Made by a program: the position numbers and the translations under genes
Notes under the pieces: generated by a model
Seen by the model: only the letters and a program-made list of their open reading frames with translations
Told to the model about the DNA's origin: nothing
Databases searched by the model: none
DNA from: Treponema sp.
GTDB lineage: Bacteria > Spirochaetota > Spirochaetia > Treponematales > Treponemataceae
Assembly (NCBI GenBank): GCA_016293005.1
Contig: JAEDFA010000009.1
Coordinates: 1 to 39,373 of the forward strand
Length of the DNA stretch: 39,373 bases
Direction of reading: 5' to 3'
Shown: positions 9,001 through 15,875 of the stretch, one piece after another
How the letters are laid out: every line of letters starts with the position of its first letter
How positions within the stretch are numbered: position 1 is the stretch's first letter

Positions 9001-9089
9001 GTGAAGAGGCAAAAAAAGCGGCTATGGAACTTGAAAATAAAGCGTTTCAAGAAGATTCTCAAAACTCATCCGTTTCTAATGAAAATTAA
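6027..9089 (+). CDS. smc: Chromosome segregation ATPase SMC (short, no clear hinge)
   Basis: 1020-residue ATPase that compacts and segregates the nucleoid. The N-terminal head begins LKSLDIFGFKSFADRT and has Walker A GPNGCGKS at 31-38; the C-terminal head has signature LSGGEK at 835-840 and Walker B LLDEID near 861-866. Between lie long coiled coils (about 170-790). SMC is normally about 1150-1200 residues with a ~150-residue globular hinge in the middle; here the middle (about 405-515) is polar and helix-like, and I see no glycine-rich hinge signature. A charged tail of about 90 residues follows the head. TTG is the start: it gives the expected N-terminus and has GAGGT 5 nt upstream. scpA and scpB are not in the window. 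It heads a plus-strand operon. Confidence 0.9.
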   Translation: MFLKSLDIFGFKSFADRTHIDFSDGITALLGPNGCGKSNIVDAIKWVLAENKAKNLRATSKEDVIFNGTERRSPLNVAEVTLTMSNETGLLPLEESEIAIKRRLYRNGDNEYFINNKPASGRDILRLFMDTGVGKSAYSVMEQGKIDQILSSKPEDRRYLFEEAAGISKSKVECQEAERQLEIVRNNMKQIEASIVEIKKSYDTLKVQAEKTSKYRNLKEEIFNYDLDITLIKLKNFIQERARHEKELREVELKRNEVRSQIDEINNSITENTDKVKEMQEMLYSKQTEAFGLQKEKNGKLELIKKFNEDASKIKLKITQLEATLKSVQDRIDDLNQEIDENKASLHDKQKQLSDISTNIENFKENIELSSNQITENSKNIQNIKQKIQDLTEKDHTLQQNLTQITEDIVTLLDSKMNEQGFSENALKTARENLEMTVSKLKIFTEGRKNIFSDFINASSSNLEQWQKKLKEAVDAFSEANALTVSLEKSLNDFINSSPSFISDFLSPEGIMTKKRKIDSEIQDNKNEISSNSSKIEELNSENSRLSAKIEEFKDTLDKLKLNKVRMQEQISSSEKQVLILQRNLSTEQNSLRGTEDQLYEENKAHEDLQEQIIDLQSELAEIEHKGQKLVEEMNSLDEKIQESNSRVSGKKDTLIRKQNEQKKYQEQFEKLSLSLAASETEIKNIKQNFQEQNSRDLMEFEEHMYKITTPIADLREKLAAAKTEFKNLGQVNLMAVEEFAEQKERYEKQKANYDDTQKSLENLIRVSEEIKAKSSEMFIETYNKIKKNFHNMFRRLFNGGRAELKLQDPQNVLTSGIDILAQPPGKKLESIGLLSGGEKTMTAVALLFATYQVRPSPFCLLDEIDAALDDKNVSSFVTALESFSKVSQYIVITHNKKTVLGAKTMLGITMEESGVSKIVQFRLDKDIKISSLTDENSEIFVEEDVPLEENAYIPPRPKPRVHNPDGTIYDPEIEKYRKELKEKELQEKKAREEAKKAAMELENKAFQEDSQNSSVSNEN

Positions 9090-9110
9090 TTTTTAAGGAC
9101 TAAATAAAAA

Positions 9111-9482
9111 ATGTCATTTTTAAAAGAAACATTTGAAAACATAAAATTTCTCATAGATGAACACAAAAAGCAGACTGTAATAATCTGTGCAATCCTCATT
9201 TTTATGACAGTCTGTGCAGTTTTCATGCTGATTTTTTCAAATATTTCATTCAGTAAAAAAGATAGTTTTCAAATGTCAGAAAAATTATATCTTTCCGAAA
9301 AACTTCTTCTTCCAAAAAATTCTCTTGAAACACAGAGTTACATTCAGTCAAGAAAAACACCTGAAAAATGGTCAAAAGAAGAAGCAGAAAAATATTTTAC
9401 GCTTCCATCTCAGTCTGAAGTTCAAAAACTTTCTGATTCAAATAAAAAAATCATAAACGAAATTCTTGGAGCAACACCGTGA
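9111..9482 (+). CDS. Small single-pass membrane protein of unknown function
   Basis: 123 residues. One strong transmembrane segment spans about residues 22-44 (TVIICAILIFMTVCAVFMLI), preceded by a basic N-terminus (DEHKKQ), which suggests a cytoplasmic N-terminus and a periplasmic tail of about 75 residues. The tail is charged with no motif I recognise. It sits 21 bp after smc and overlaps the next gene by 4 bp (GTGA), so it is translated with the lipoprotein that follows. A joint envelope role with that lipoprotein is a guess from coupling only. Confidence 0.7.
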   Translation: MSFLKETFENIKFLIDEHKKQTVIICAILIFMTVCAVFMLIFSNISFSKKDSFQMSEKLYLSEKLLLPKNSLETQSYIQSRKTPEKWSKEEAEKYFTLPSQSEVQKLSDSNKKIINEILGATP

Positions 9483-10945
9483 AACTTCAAAAATTTTTAA
9501 TTAAGATTTTATTTTTTTCATTTATTTTTTTCTCGTGCGCAACAACAAAAAACGCATCTTCAGTTTCTTCTGTGAAAGACGATTCTGAAATTTTAAAAGA
9601 ACAGGAAGAATTAGCAGTTTCAGAAGAAACTCAAGAAGAAAATCTAAATGAAGAGCCTTTTTTAGAAGAAAAAGTTACAGAAGAAGAACTTCCGCCGCTT
9701 GAAATTCCAGAAGAAAATCAAACAGAAGAAGCAAAAATCGAAAAAATCGAGACAGAAAACGAACTTTCTCCGATTGAAAATATTTTTTCAGAAGAAGAAC
9801 AACAAGAAGAACCGGAAATAATCGACATCAAAGAAGAAATCCCTGAAATTCCCGAAGATTATACAAATATCATAGAAGAATCTAGTAAAACAACAGAAGA
9901 AAACTCAAATAAAAATGATGAAATAAAATCAGATGAAAAAAACTTAGGCTCACAGGAAGAAAACAATGATATTTTAGAGTTTCCTTTACAAGATGAAAAG
10001 TCAGAAGAATTTATTCAGGTTAAAAGCGAAAATTCTTTAGATGAAAATCAAACTGAAGAAATTCAAGAAAAATCCGAAATCATTCCTTCGCGTTCAGTTT
10101 CAATGAAAAACTATCAGTATCTTGATATAGTTTATCCTGGAAACGGTTGGATTTATCTTGGAGAATCTGACAATTCAAAAAATTTTATTTTTTATGGGCG
10201 AAAACTCGGCGGAAAAGACACTTCCTTTACGCTAAGATCAAAAAATCCGGGAAGATTTATCCTTCATTTTTATAAAAATGATGCGCTCACAGGAAATTTT
10301 ATCGACGATTATCTTGAAGTAATTGTAGATGATGAAAAATCTTCATCAAACGAACATATTCTCTGCCCGATGTACAAAGAAATTGTTCCGCCAAAATACG
10401 AAAAAAATCAGGTTAAAGACGAAAATCTTCAAAAAGAAGAGCTTCTTCAGGAAAACCAAAATACAACTGAAGCAAGTCCACAGGAAAAAACGCAGACAGA
10501 AAAAGAAGAACAAGACATTCAGGGAAAAACTGTAATTCAAAATGCCTCTTCGCTTCAAGATGAAAATTCATTAGAAAAAACTGTTTCACCTGAAAATTCT
10601 TTAAAATCTGAAAATCCTCAAAATCCTCTTGAAACACAAAAAGAAGAAATTGAGAGTTTACCTGTTGAACTTCTTTTAGACAAAGCACAAGAACTCTATG
10701 AGCAAAAAAATTATGAAGAAGCAAAAAAAGTTTTAGACAAGTTTATGCTTTCTTCTGTTTCAAAAATTGATGAAGCGCTTTTCCTTCAGGGAAAGATTCT
10801 AGAAGCAAAATCTCCCGTTCAAAATATAAAAGGAGCTGTAGATTCTTATGATTTAATCGTAAAACGCTATCCAAAAAGCAAATTCTGGACACAGGCAAAT
10901 AAAAGAAGCATTTATTTAAAACGCTTTTATATTAATATAAATTAA
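9479..10945 (+). CDS. Glu-rich lipoprotein with C-terminal TPR-like repeats
   Basis: 488-residue predicted lipoprotein. The N-terminal hydrophobic segment (LIKILFFSFIFFS) ends in a lipobox-like FFSC at about residue 20, followed by ATTK. Residues about 35-205 are a very acidic low-complexity stretch dominated by E, K and S. A more ordered part at about 205-300 (YLDIVYPGNGWIYLGES and following) looks like a beta domain. Another acidic linker leads to residues about 395-488, which resemble TPR repeats (ELYEQKNYEEAKKVLDKF; DSYDLIVKRYPKSKFW). GTG is the start, overlapping the upstream TGA. It probably faces the periplasm; the function is unknown. Confidence 0.75.
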   Translation: MKLQKFLIKILFFSFIFFSCATTKNASSVSSVKDDSEILKEQEELAVSEETQEENLNEEPFLEEKVTEEELPPLEIPEENQTEEAKIEKIETENELSPIENIFSEEEQQEEPEIIDIKEEIPEIPEDYTNIIEESSKTTEENSNKNDEIKSDEKNLGSQEENNDILEFPLQDEKSEEFIQVKSENSLDENQTEEIQEKSEIIPSRSVSMKNYQYLDIVYPGNGWIYLGESDNSKNFIFYGRKLGGKDTSFTLRSKNPGRFILHFYKNDALTGNFIDDYLEVIVDDEKSSSNEHILCPMYKEIVPPKYEKNQVKDENLQKEELLQENQNTTEASPQEKTQTEKEEQDIQGKTVIQNASSLQDENSLEKTVSPENSLKSENPQNPLETQKEEIESLPVELLLDKAQELYEQKNYEEAKKVLDKFMLSSVSKIDEALFLQGKILEAKSPVQNIKGAVDSYDLIVKRYPKSKFWTQANKRSIYLKRFYININ

Positions 10946-10960
10946 AACTAGAGGTTTAAT

Positions 10961-11575
10961 ATGAAAAAAATCAAATTTTTCCTTCTTCCGCTTGCATTTC
11001 TTCTCTTTTCAGGATGCTACAGGAATCAGGAAATTCAGCCGCAGAAAAGCATTACTGTAAACGGAACAGGAACTGTTTCCTGTATTCCAGACACCGCTTT
11101 TCTCACTTTTACAGTAACTACTTCAGGTTGGAGCGCAAAAAACATCACTTTAGATAACGATACAATTTCAAACCGACTGATTGATTCTATAAAAAATATA
11201 GGAGTCAGCGAAGAAGACATTTCAAAATCGCAATGTGTCATTTCAAATCCTGGAAATTCTTATGAATCTAAACGAAATATTTCTGTAACAGTGCGAAACC
11301 TTAGCCTTGTTCCGCAAATTATCGACTGCAAAACAGCTTCAATAAAATTAAAATCAGTTGAATACTCAGTTAATGACGAACAGACTCTTACACGGCAGGC
11401 AAGAACGAAGGCAATCAAAAATGCGCAGGATGCCGCTTCCCTTTTTGCAGGAGCAAGCGGAACTAAAACTGGTTCAGTTATAAATCTTTTAGACATGAAC
11501 TATCAGAAAATCTTTGACGATTCTGGAAAAATAAACATTACGGCAACAGTTTCAGTTACTTTTGAAATTCAATAA
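10961..11575 (+). CDS. SIMPL-domain (DUF541) lipoprotein
   Basis: 204 residues. A signal peptide ends in the lipobox LFSGC (about residue 19), predicting a lipid-anchored envelope protein. The mature part matches the SIMPL/DUF541 pattern: KSITVNGTGTVSCIPDTAFL at its start, a central helix with SNRLIDSIKNIGVSEEDI, and ARTKAIKNAQDAASLFAGAS followed by a C-terminal strand ending SVTFEIQ. SIMPL proteins form small oligomeric domains in bacterial envelopes; their biochemical role is poorly defined (BP26 of Brucella is a member). It follows the Glu-rich lipoprotein by 15 bp with an AGAGG ribosome-binding site and is probably in the same operon. Confidence 0.8.
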   Translation: MKKIKFFLLPLAFLLFSGCYRNQEIQPQKSITVNGTGTVSCIPDTAFLTFTVTTSGWSAKNITLDNDTISNRLIDSIKNIGVSEEDISKSQCVISNPGNSYESKRNISVTVRNLSLVPQIIDCKTASIKLKSVEYSVNDEQTLTRQARTKAIKNAQDAASLFAGASGTKTGSVINLLDMNYQKIFDDSGKINITATVSVTFEIQ

Positions 11576-11617
11576 AATATTTAGCGTTGTAAACTTTTTT
11601 AATATATTGGGGGAATT

Positions 11618-12895
11618 ATGTTAGATTATAAATTTATAAAAGACAATCTTGAAGCGGTAAAAGAAAATATCAAAAACCGAAATATGAATGCAGATGCAGA
11701 CAAAGTTGTTGAATTATACGACAAACGAACGAGTCTTGTAACAAAACAGCAGGATTTACAGCAGAAGCGAAACGAAAACGCAAAAGCCATGAAGCAAAAA
11801 CTCGACGATGAAAAAAGAGCAGAACTTGTAAACGCAGGAAAAAAGATTAAAGACGACATACAGATTCTTGAAAAAGAACTTTCGCAGGTAGAAACAGCCC
11901 TTGAAGATGCTGCAAGGCAGATTCCGAATATGATGCACCCGGATGCTCCAATTGGAAAACTCGACACTGAAAACCTTGAAGTTAAAAAGGTCGGAACACC
12001 GCGCGTTTTTGATTTTGAAATAAAAGACCATGTTCAGCTTGCAGAAGACCTTGATCTCCTTGATTTTGACCGTGGAACAAAAGTTTCAGGTCCAAAGTTT
12101 TATTATCTTAAAAATGAAGCGGTTTTCCTTGAACAGGCACTCATTCAGTACGCGTTAAATATTCTAAGAAAACACGGATTCGAACTTTTCATAACTCCTG
12201 ATGTTGCCCGCGAAGAAGTTTTAAAAGGAATCGGTTTTAACCCGCGTGGAAACGAATCAAATGTTTATTCCATAGAAGACGAAGGAACTTGTCTTGTTGC
12301 AACTGCCGAAATCACTTTAGGCGGCTATCACTCAGGAGAAATTCTTGACAAATCAAAACTTCCTCTTTTATACGGCGGACTATCACACTGTTTCAGGCGT
12401 GAAGCAGGAGCAGCAGGTCAATTTTCAAAAGGTCTTTACCGCGTTCATCAGTTTGACAAGGTTGAAATGTTCGTTTATTCAACGCCGGAAGAATCAGACA
12501 AGCTGCATTTAAAACTTCGCGAAATCGAAGAAGAAATTTTTGAAGGTCTTGGCATTCCTTTCCATGTTGTTGACACATGTTCAGGAGATCTTGGAGCCCC
12601 TGCATACAGAAAATGGGATCTTGAAGCATGGATGCCTGGAAGAAACGGCGGAGAATACGGAGAAGTAACTTCTACTTCAAACTGTACAGATTATCAGTCA
12701 AGAAGACTTAATATCAAATATAAAGACGATGATGGTAAAAATAAATATGTTCACACATTAAACGGAACTGCAATCGCTGTAGGAAGGGCAATGCTTGCAA
12801 TTATTGAAAATTACCAGAATGCAGACGGTTCTGTAACAATTCCAGAAGTATTAGTTCCGTTCTGCGGCTTTGACAAAATAAGTCCAAAAAAATAA
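11618..12895 (+). CDS. serS: Serine--tRNA ligase
   Basis: 425-residue class II synthetase charging tRNA-Ser, and probably tRNA-Sec if one exists. Residues 1-110 form the antiparallel coiled-coil arm (LDYKFIKDNLEAVKENIKNR onward) that grips the tRNA long variable arm. Motif 2 is FRREAGAAGQFSKGLYRVHQ with FDKVEMF after it; motif 3 is GRAMLAIIENYQNADG. The sequence DLGAPAYRKWDLEAWMPG and TSTSNCTDYQSRR match the serine-binding region. Length is normal. A strong GGGGG ribosome-binding site precedes the ATG. There are only 42 bp before it, and no T-box leader is present. Confidence 0.97.
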   Translation: MLDYKFIKDNLEAVKENIKNRNMNADADKVVELYDKRTSLVTKQQDLQQKRNENAKAMKQKLDDEKRAELVNAGKKIKDDIQILEKELSQVETALEDAARQIPNMMHPDAPIGKLDTENLEVKKVGTPRVFDFEIKDHVQLAEDLDLLDFDRGTKVSGPKFYYLKNEAVFLEQALIQYALNILRKHGFELFITPDVAREEVLKGIGFNPRGNESNVYSIEDEGTCLVATAEITLGGYHSGEILDKSKLPLLYGGLSHCFRREAGAAGQFSKGLYRVHQFDKVEMFVYSTPEESDKLHLKLREIEEEIFEGLGIPFHVVDTCSGDLGAPAYRKWDLEAWMPGRNGGEYGEVTSTSNCTDYQSRRLNIKYKDDDGKNKYVHTLNGTAIAVGRAMLAIIENYQNADGSVTIPEVLVPFCGFDKISPKK

Positions 12896-12917
12896 ATTTT
12901 AATTGACCGGAGATTAT

Positions 12918-14084
12918 ATGCAGATTAAAAACTTTTCTCATCACATTTTTACAATTCTTCTCGTTCTTGCAATAATCACCGGTGGATTTGTCTTAAAAAT
13001 CGCCCAGAATGTAATTCTTCTTGTTTTTATTTCAGTTCTGCTTGCGTTCGTTTTTTATCCAATTGTAAAAAAACTGAATCAAAGCGTTCACATTCCCTGG
13101 ACAATTTCGGTTATCATAAGCGTATTTATCTTTGTAATACTTTTCATGCTCCTTTTTTCAATTCTGTTTATAAGCGGAAGCAAAGTCATTGAAAATTATC
13201 CTAATTATGAAGCAAAATTCTTGACGCTTTACAAAAATTTTGAAGAAAATTTTGTCGATTCAAAAATTGAAACTATCATGAAAGCGCTAGATGCAAATTA
13301 TAAACCTGATGAATCTTTCTTCAAAAAAATCTGGGATGCGCTCAAAGTCGGGGAATTATTAAAAACACTTACCTTTTCTACATCTTCATCGATAATTTCA
13401 TTTTTTAAAAACTTTTTCACAGTACTCCTCTTGATGGTTTTCCTCTTAATCGAAATGAAAAATGGAAATGAAAAAATAGAAATGATGTTCGAAGGCAAAA
13501 GAAAAACAAGCGTTCACAATATGGTCTCAAAAACAATAAAAGAAGTTGTTCATTACCTTTCAATAAAATTTTTCATATCATTTGCAACCTCTATTTTAGT
13601 TTTCATTCTTCTTATGATAATGAAAATTGATTTTGCAATAATCTGGGCCTTTCTTGCATTCATAATGAATTTTATTCCAACATTCGGTTCCATAATTTCA
13701 GTGGGAATAACTTCTCTTTTTGCATTAATTCAATATTTTCCAAATCCGATTCCAATGTTCGTAGTGTTAATCGGAATGACTGCGATAAATTTTACACTTG
13801 GAAATATAATTGAACCAAAAATTGAAGGCGACAATCTTGATTTAAGTCCTTTTATAATTCTTGTAAGCCTTCTTTTCTGGGGCTGGATGTGGGGCTTTGT
13901 CGGAATGATTCTTTCAGTTCCAATAATGGTAATTTTAAAAATCATCTGTGAAAATTTTAAAATCCTACACCCGATTGCAATTCTGTTAGGAAACAAGACT
14001 TCAAAAACCTTAAAGGAACTTTCTAATTTTGAAGACGAGGAAGAAGAAAAAAACAGCAAAAATGCGGAAACAAATAAGAGTTGA
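12918..14084 (+). CDS. AI-2E/PerM-family membrane protein
   Basis: 388-residue inner-membrane protein with about seven to eight hydrophobic segments. The family pattern is visible: paired N-terminal segments ending LLAFVFYPIVKKL, a soluble middle segment (residues ~100-150), then GNIIEPKIEGDNLDLSPFII and a following WGWMWGFVGMILSVPIMV, the hallmark of AI-2E transporters (formerly UPF0118). Members include Na+/H+ antiporters and the E. coli protein once credited with AI-2 export; substrate here is unknown. ATG at 12918 is preferred over an upstream TTG because GGAG lies 5 nt before it. The C-terminus is Lys/Glu-rich. It meets the minus-strand gene tail to tail with 1 bp between stop codons. 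Confidence 0.85.
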   Translation: MQIKNFSHHIFTILLVLAIITGGFVLKIAQNVILLVFISVLLAFVFYPIVKKLNQSVHIPWTISVIISVFIFVILFMLLFSILFISGSKVIENYPNYEAKFLTLYKNFEENFVDSKIETIMKALDANYKPDESFFKKIWDALKVGELLKTLTFSTSSSIISFFKNFFTVLLLMVFLLIEMKNGNEKIEMMFEGKRKTSVHNMVSKTIKEVVHYLSIKFFISFATSILVFILLMIMKIDFAIIWAFLAFIMNFIPTFGSIISVGITSLFALIQYFPNPIPMFVVLIGMTAINFTLGNIIEPKIEGDNLDLSPFIILVSLLFWGWMWGFVGMILSVPIMVILKIICENFKILHPIAILLGNKTSKTLKELSNFEDEEEEKNSKNAETNKS

Positions 14085-14085
14085 T

Positions 14086-15015
14086 TTACACAAAAAGACT
14101 TTTTGAAGTTTTTTCATAAAGGAAACGAATATCTTCGTTTTGAATTGTCGTAAAGTTGCAGTCCGCGCAGAATTTTTGATTTTCATCATCAGAGTAAAGT
14201 GCTGAAACTTTAAAAGTAACAAAAACATCCCTATAAAACGCTTTTGTCTCATTTACAGCGAAACTCATTTTTAAAGCGTATTCTTTTCCTGAATCAAGAA
14301 AAACCGAATCATTTTTTTTGTATGCAAGCACAATTCTTTCATGATCAACAAATAGAATGTCAAAAGGTTCAATAAGATTTTCTACGGCCGTAATTTGAGT
14401 TGATGAATTTTCAACAAGATACTTGCATATATTTATAAGTTGAATACCCGTTCCTGCTGCTTTTGTAATTCTTGCCTTTTCTACAAATTTTTCAAGATAT
14501 TCTTTTGCTTTTTTTTGATTTTCTAAATTTATTGAACTCCAGACAGGCTTTGTAAACAAGTCAAAACCTTCCTTTGGATAACATAAAAAGTTTAAATCCT
14601 TGTTTGAATCAACTGAATAATAAAGAATTGCAGAAAAATCAAATTTTTTTACGGATTCAACTGTTTCGATTCTTTCAATTTCTGACGGAATTAAAATATA
14701 TGCACCTGATTTAGAAAATTTTAAAACTGAGTTAAAGAAAAGCCCTACTCGATTAAAATAAAATTCTACTTTTATTTCCTTATCTTCAAGAATTTTTATT
14801 GATTCCGGGACATTTTGCAGAAAAATTATGCCTTCTTTTAATACAGCCATTTTTTCCCGTCTCACTAAGACAGGAAGAACTAAAGTTTCAACAGATTTAA
14901 TTTCAGAAGAGTCTTTTTTTTCTAAAACCGGCGTAATTGTTACAGGAACATTTCCGTCAATTAAATATTTTAAAACAAGTTCCCTTTCAATTCCTGTCAA
15001 TTTTTTTTCAGACAT
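14086..15015 (-). CDS. PilZ/YcgR-like domain protein (tentative)
   Basis: 309-residue soluble protein without signal peptide. The N-terminal half is a beta-rich domain with YLIDGNVPVTITPVL, KEGIIFLQ and FYFNRVGLFFNSVLKFSKSG, ending IPSEIERIE, resembling the N-terminal (YcgR/PilZN-type) domain of spirochaete PilZ proteins. The C-terminal half ends in strands (DVFVTFKVSAL, NFTTIQNEDIRFLYE) like the end of a PilZ barrel, but I do not see the RxxxR...D/NxSxxG c-di-GMP motif, so ligand binding is doubtful. ATG at 15015 has AGGAGG 4-5 nt upstream and is favoured over an upstream in-frame codon. It follows the lipoprotein by 74 bp. Confidence 0.45.
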   Translation of the reverse strand: MSEKKLTGIERELVLKYLIDGNVPVTITPVLEKKDSSEIKSVETLVLPVLVRREKMAVLKEGIIFLQNVPESIKILEDKEIKVEFYFNRVGLFFNSVLKFSKSGAYILIPSEIERIETVESVKKFDFSAILYYSVDSNKDLNFLCYPKEGFDLFTKPVWSSINLENQKKAKEYLEKFVEKARITKAAGTGIQLINICKYLVENSSTQITAVENLIEPFDILFVDHERIVLAYKKNDSVFLDSGKEYALKMSFAVNETKAFYRDVFVTFKVSALYSDDENQKFCADCNFTTIQNEDIRFLYEKTSKSLFV

Positions 15016-15089
15016 GTATCCTCCTGTCAGATAAAGAATTAGCAACGCAAAAATTGTGAATAAAAAGTTTATAAAGAAAAATTAAAAAT

Positions 15090-15779
15090 TTATTTTTGCC
15101 ATTGTAAAATTCTTATCTGCGACAATTTAAAATCGTCATTGTTTTCTATATACATCTGTACATCCATAAATGATTCACTTTTATAAAACCGAACCAAAGC
15201 GATTATAATATTTTCTCTGGAAACCGGATTTCCTATAACATAATTTGAAAAAATTTTTTCACGCGCACCAGATTTTTCATCTTCATTTTGATTTGCGTAT
15301 TCAGGAAATTTTAATGAAAAATAATTTTCATAACCATTTATTAAATCGTCTTGAAAAAAAATCAATGACTCAGTTCCAGCTTTTGCAGTTTTTATTTTGG
15401 AAAGCGAAAAATGTAAAACTGAATCTGAAACATTTTTTATAAAGGAAATTAAATTATCCGGTGTTTGCGACAAATCAAGACTTGAAAAGCCGTCAATGAC
15501 TGGAAAAACAGGCGGAAAATCAAGGTTTGAAATGTTTATGACAGAAGGTTTCAGCTGAATAGTAGAAAGAATTTTTTCTTCTTTTGTAATATCCTGAATA
15601 AGCCTTACCGCTTCAAGTTCTCGAGTCCAGACTGTTTTGTCTTCGATTTTTTGCGAAATAAAAAAAAGATTTTCGTTTGCAGTCGAAAGGCTTTCAGAAT
15701 TATTTCCTGAAGAGCAGCTTAAAAAAATGAGAGAAAAAATAAATATAAAAAAAAACGCAATTTTTTTTAATACAGACAT
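15090..15779 (-). CDS. Putative lipoprotein of unknown function
   Basis: 229 residues from the preferred start. A hydrophobic signal peptide (LKKIAFFFIFIFSLIF) ends in LSCSSG, a plausible spirochaetal lipobox with the acylated Cys near residue 22. The mature part is Ser/Asn/Glu-rich with no domain I recognise; the C-terminal third (REKIFSNYVIGNPVSRENII and VQMYIENNDDF) looks like mixed helix and strand. Three ATGs occur near the start; the third, at 15779, is exactly 7 nt after an extended -10 and has no ribosome-binding site, so it is chosen as a leaderless start. If longer mRNA exists, 15788 would add three residues. Confidence 0.65.
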   Translation of the reverse strand: MSVLKKIAFFFIFIFSLIFLSCSSGNNSESLSTANENLFFISQKIEDKTVWTRELEAVRLIQDITKEEKILSTIQLKPSVINISNLDFPPVFPVIDGFSSLDLSQTPDNLISFIKNVSDSVLHFSLSKIKTAKAGTESLIFFQDDLINGYENYFSLKFPEYANQNEDEKSGAREKIFSNYVIGNPVSRENIIIALVRFYKSESFMDVQMYIENNDDFKLSQIRILQWQK

Positions 15780-15786
15780 TTTCATC

Positions 15787-15795
15787 ATTATATCA
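15787..15795 (-). promoter_or_regulatory. Extended -10 promoter of the lipoprotein gene
   Basis: On the minus strand TGATATAAT is followed by GATGAAA (7 nt) and the ATG at 15779. The arrangement is the same as at the glycosyltransferase and helicase genes: no -35, no ribosome-binding site. Confidence 0.55.
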
Positions 15796-15833
15796 TAAAA
15801 AATGAAATTCTTATAGAAAATTCTTATGTTTTT

Positions 15834-15842
15834 TGTTAAAAT
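15834..15842 (+). promoter_or_regulatory. Possible extended -10 promoter of aconitase
   Basis: TGTTAAAAT (TG, one base, TAAAAT) lies 33 bp before the start codon, leaving a leader that includes the AAAGGAG ribosome-binding site at 15861-15867. No clear -35 was found. Confidence 0.4.
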
Positions 15843-15875
15843 ACTTAAAAATTTATTATAAAAGGAGTACCCTTT

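Noticed and set aside
10329..10724. Overlapping open frames on both strands within the Glu-rich lipoprotein gene
   Set aside because: GAA-rich repeats leave other frames open (as Lys-rich or Phe/Leu-rich runs); no independent coding signal.
11576..11617. Possible T-box leader for serS
   Set aside because: Only 42 bp separate the SIMPL gene and serS, too short for a T-box, and no T-box sequence is present.
11626..12031. Two minus-strand open frames opposite serS
   Set aside because: Ser/Phe/Cys-rich translations in the shadow of the serS coiled-coil arm; no recognisable domain.
15833..15862. TTGTTA-18-TATAAA as the aconitase promoter
   Set aside because: It would place the start site after the AAAGGAG ribosome-binding site, so the upstream extended -10 is preferred.
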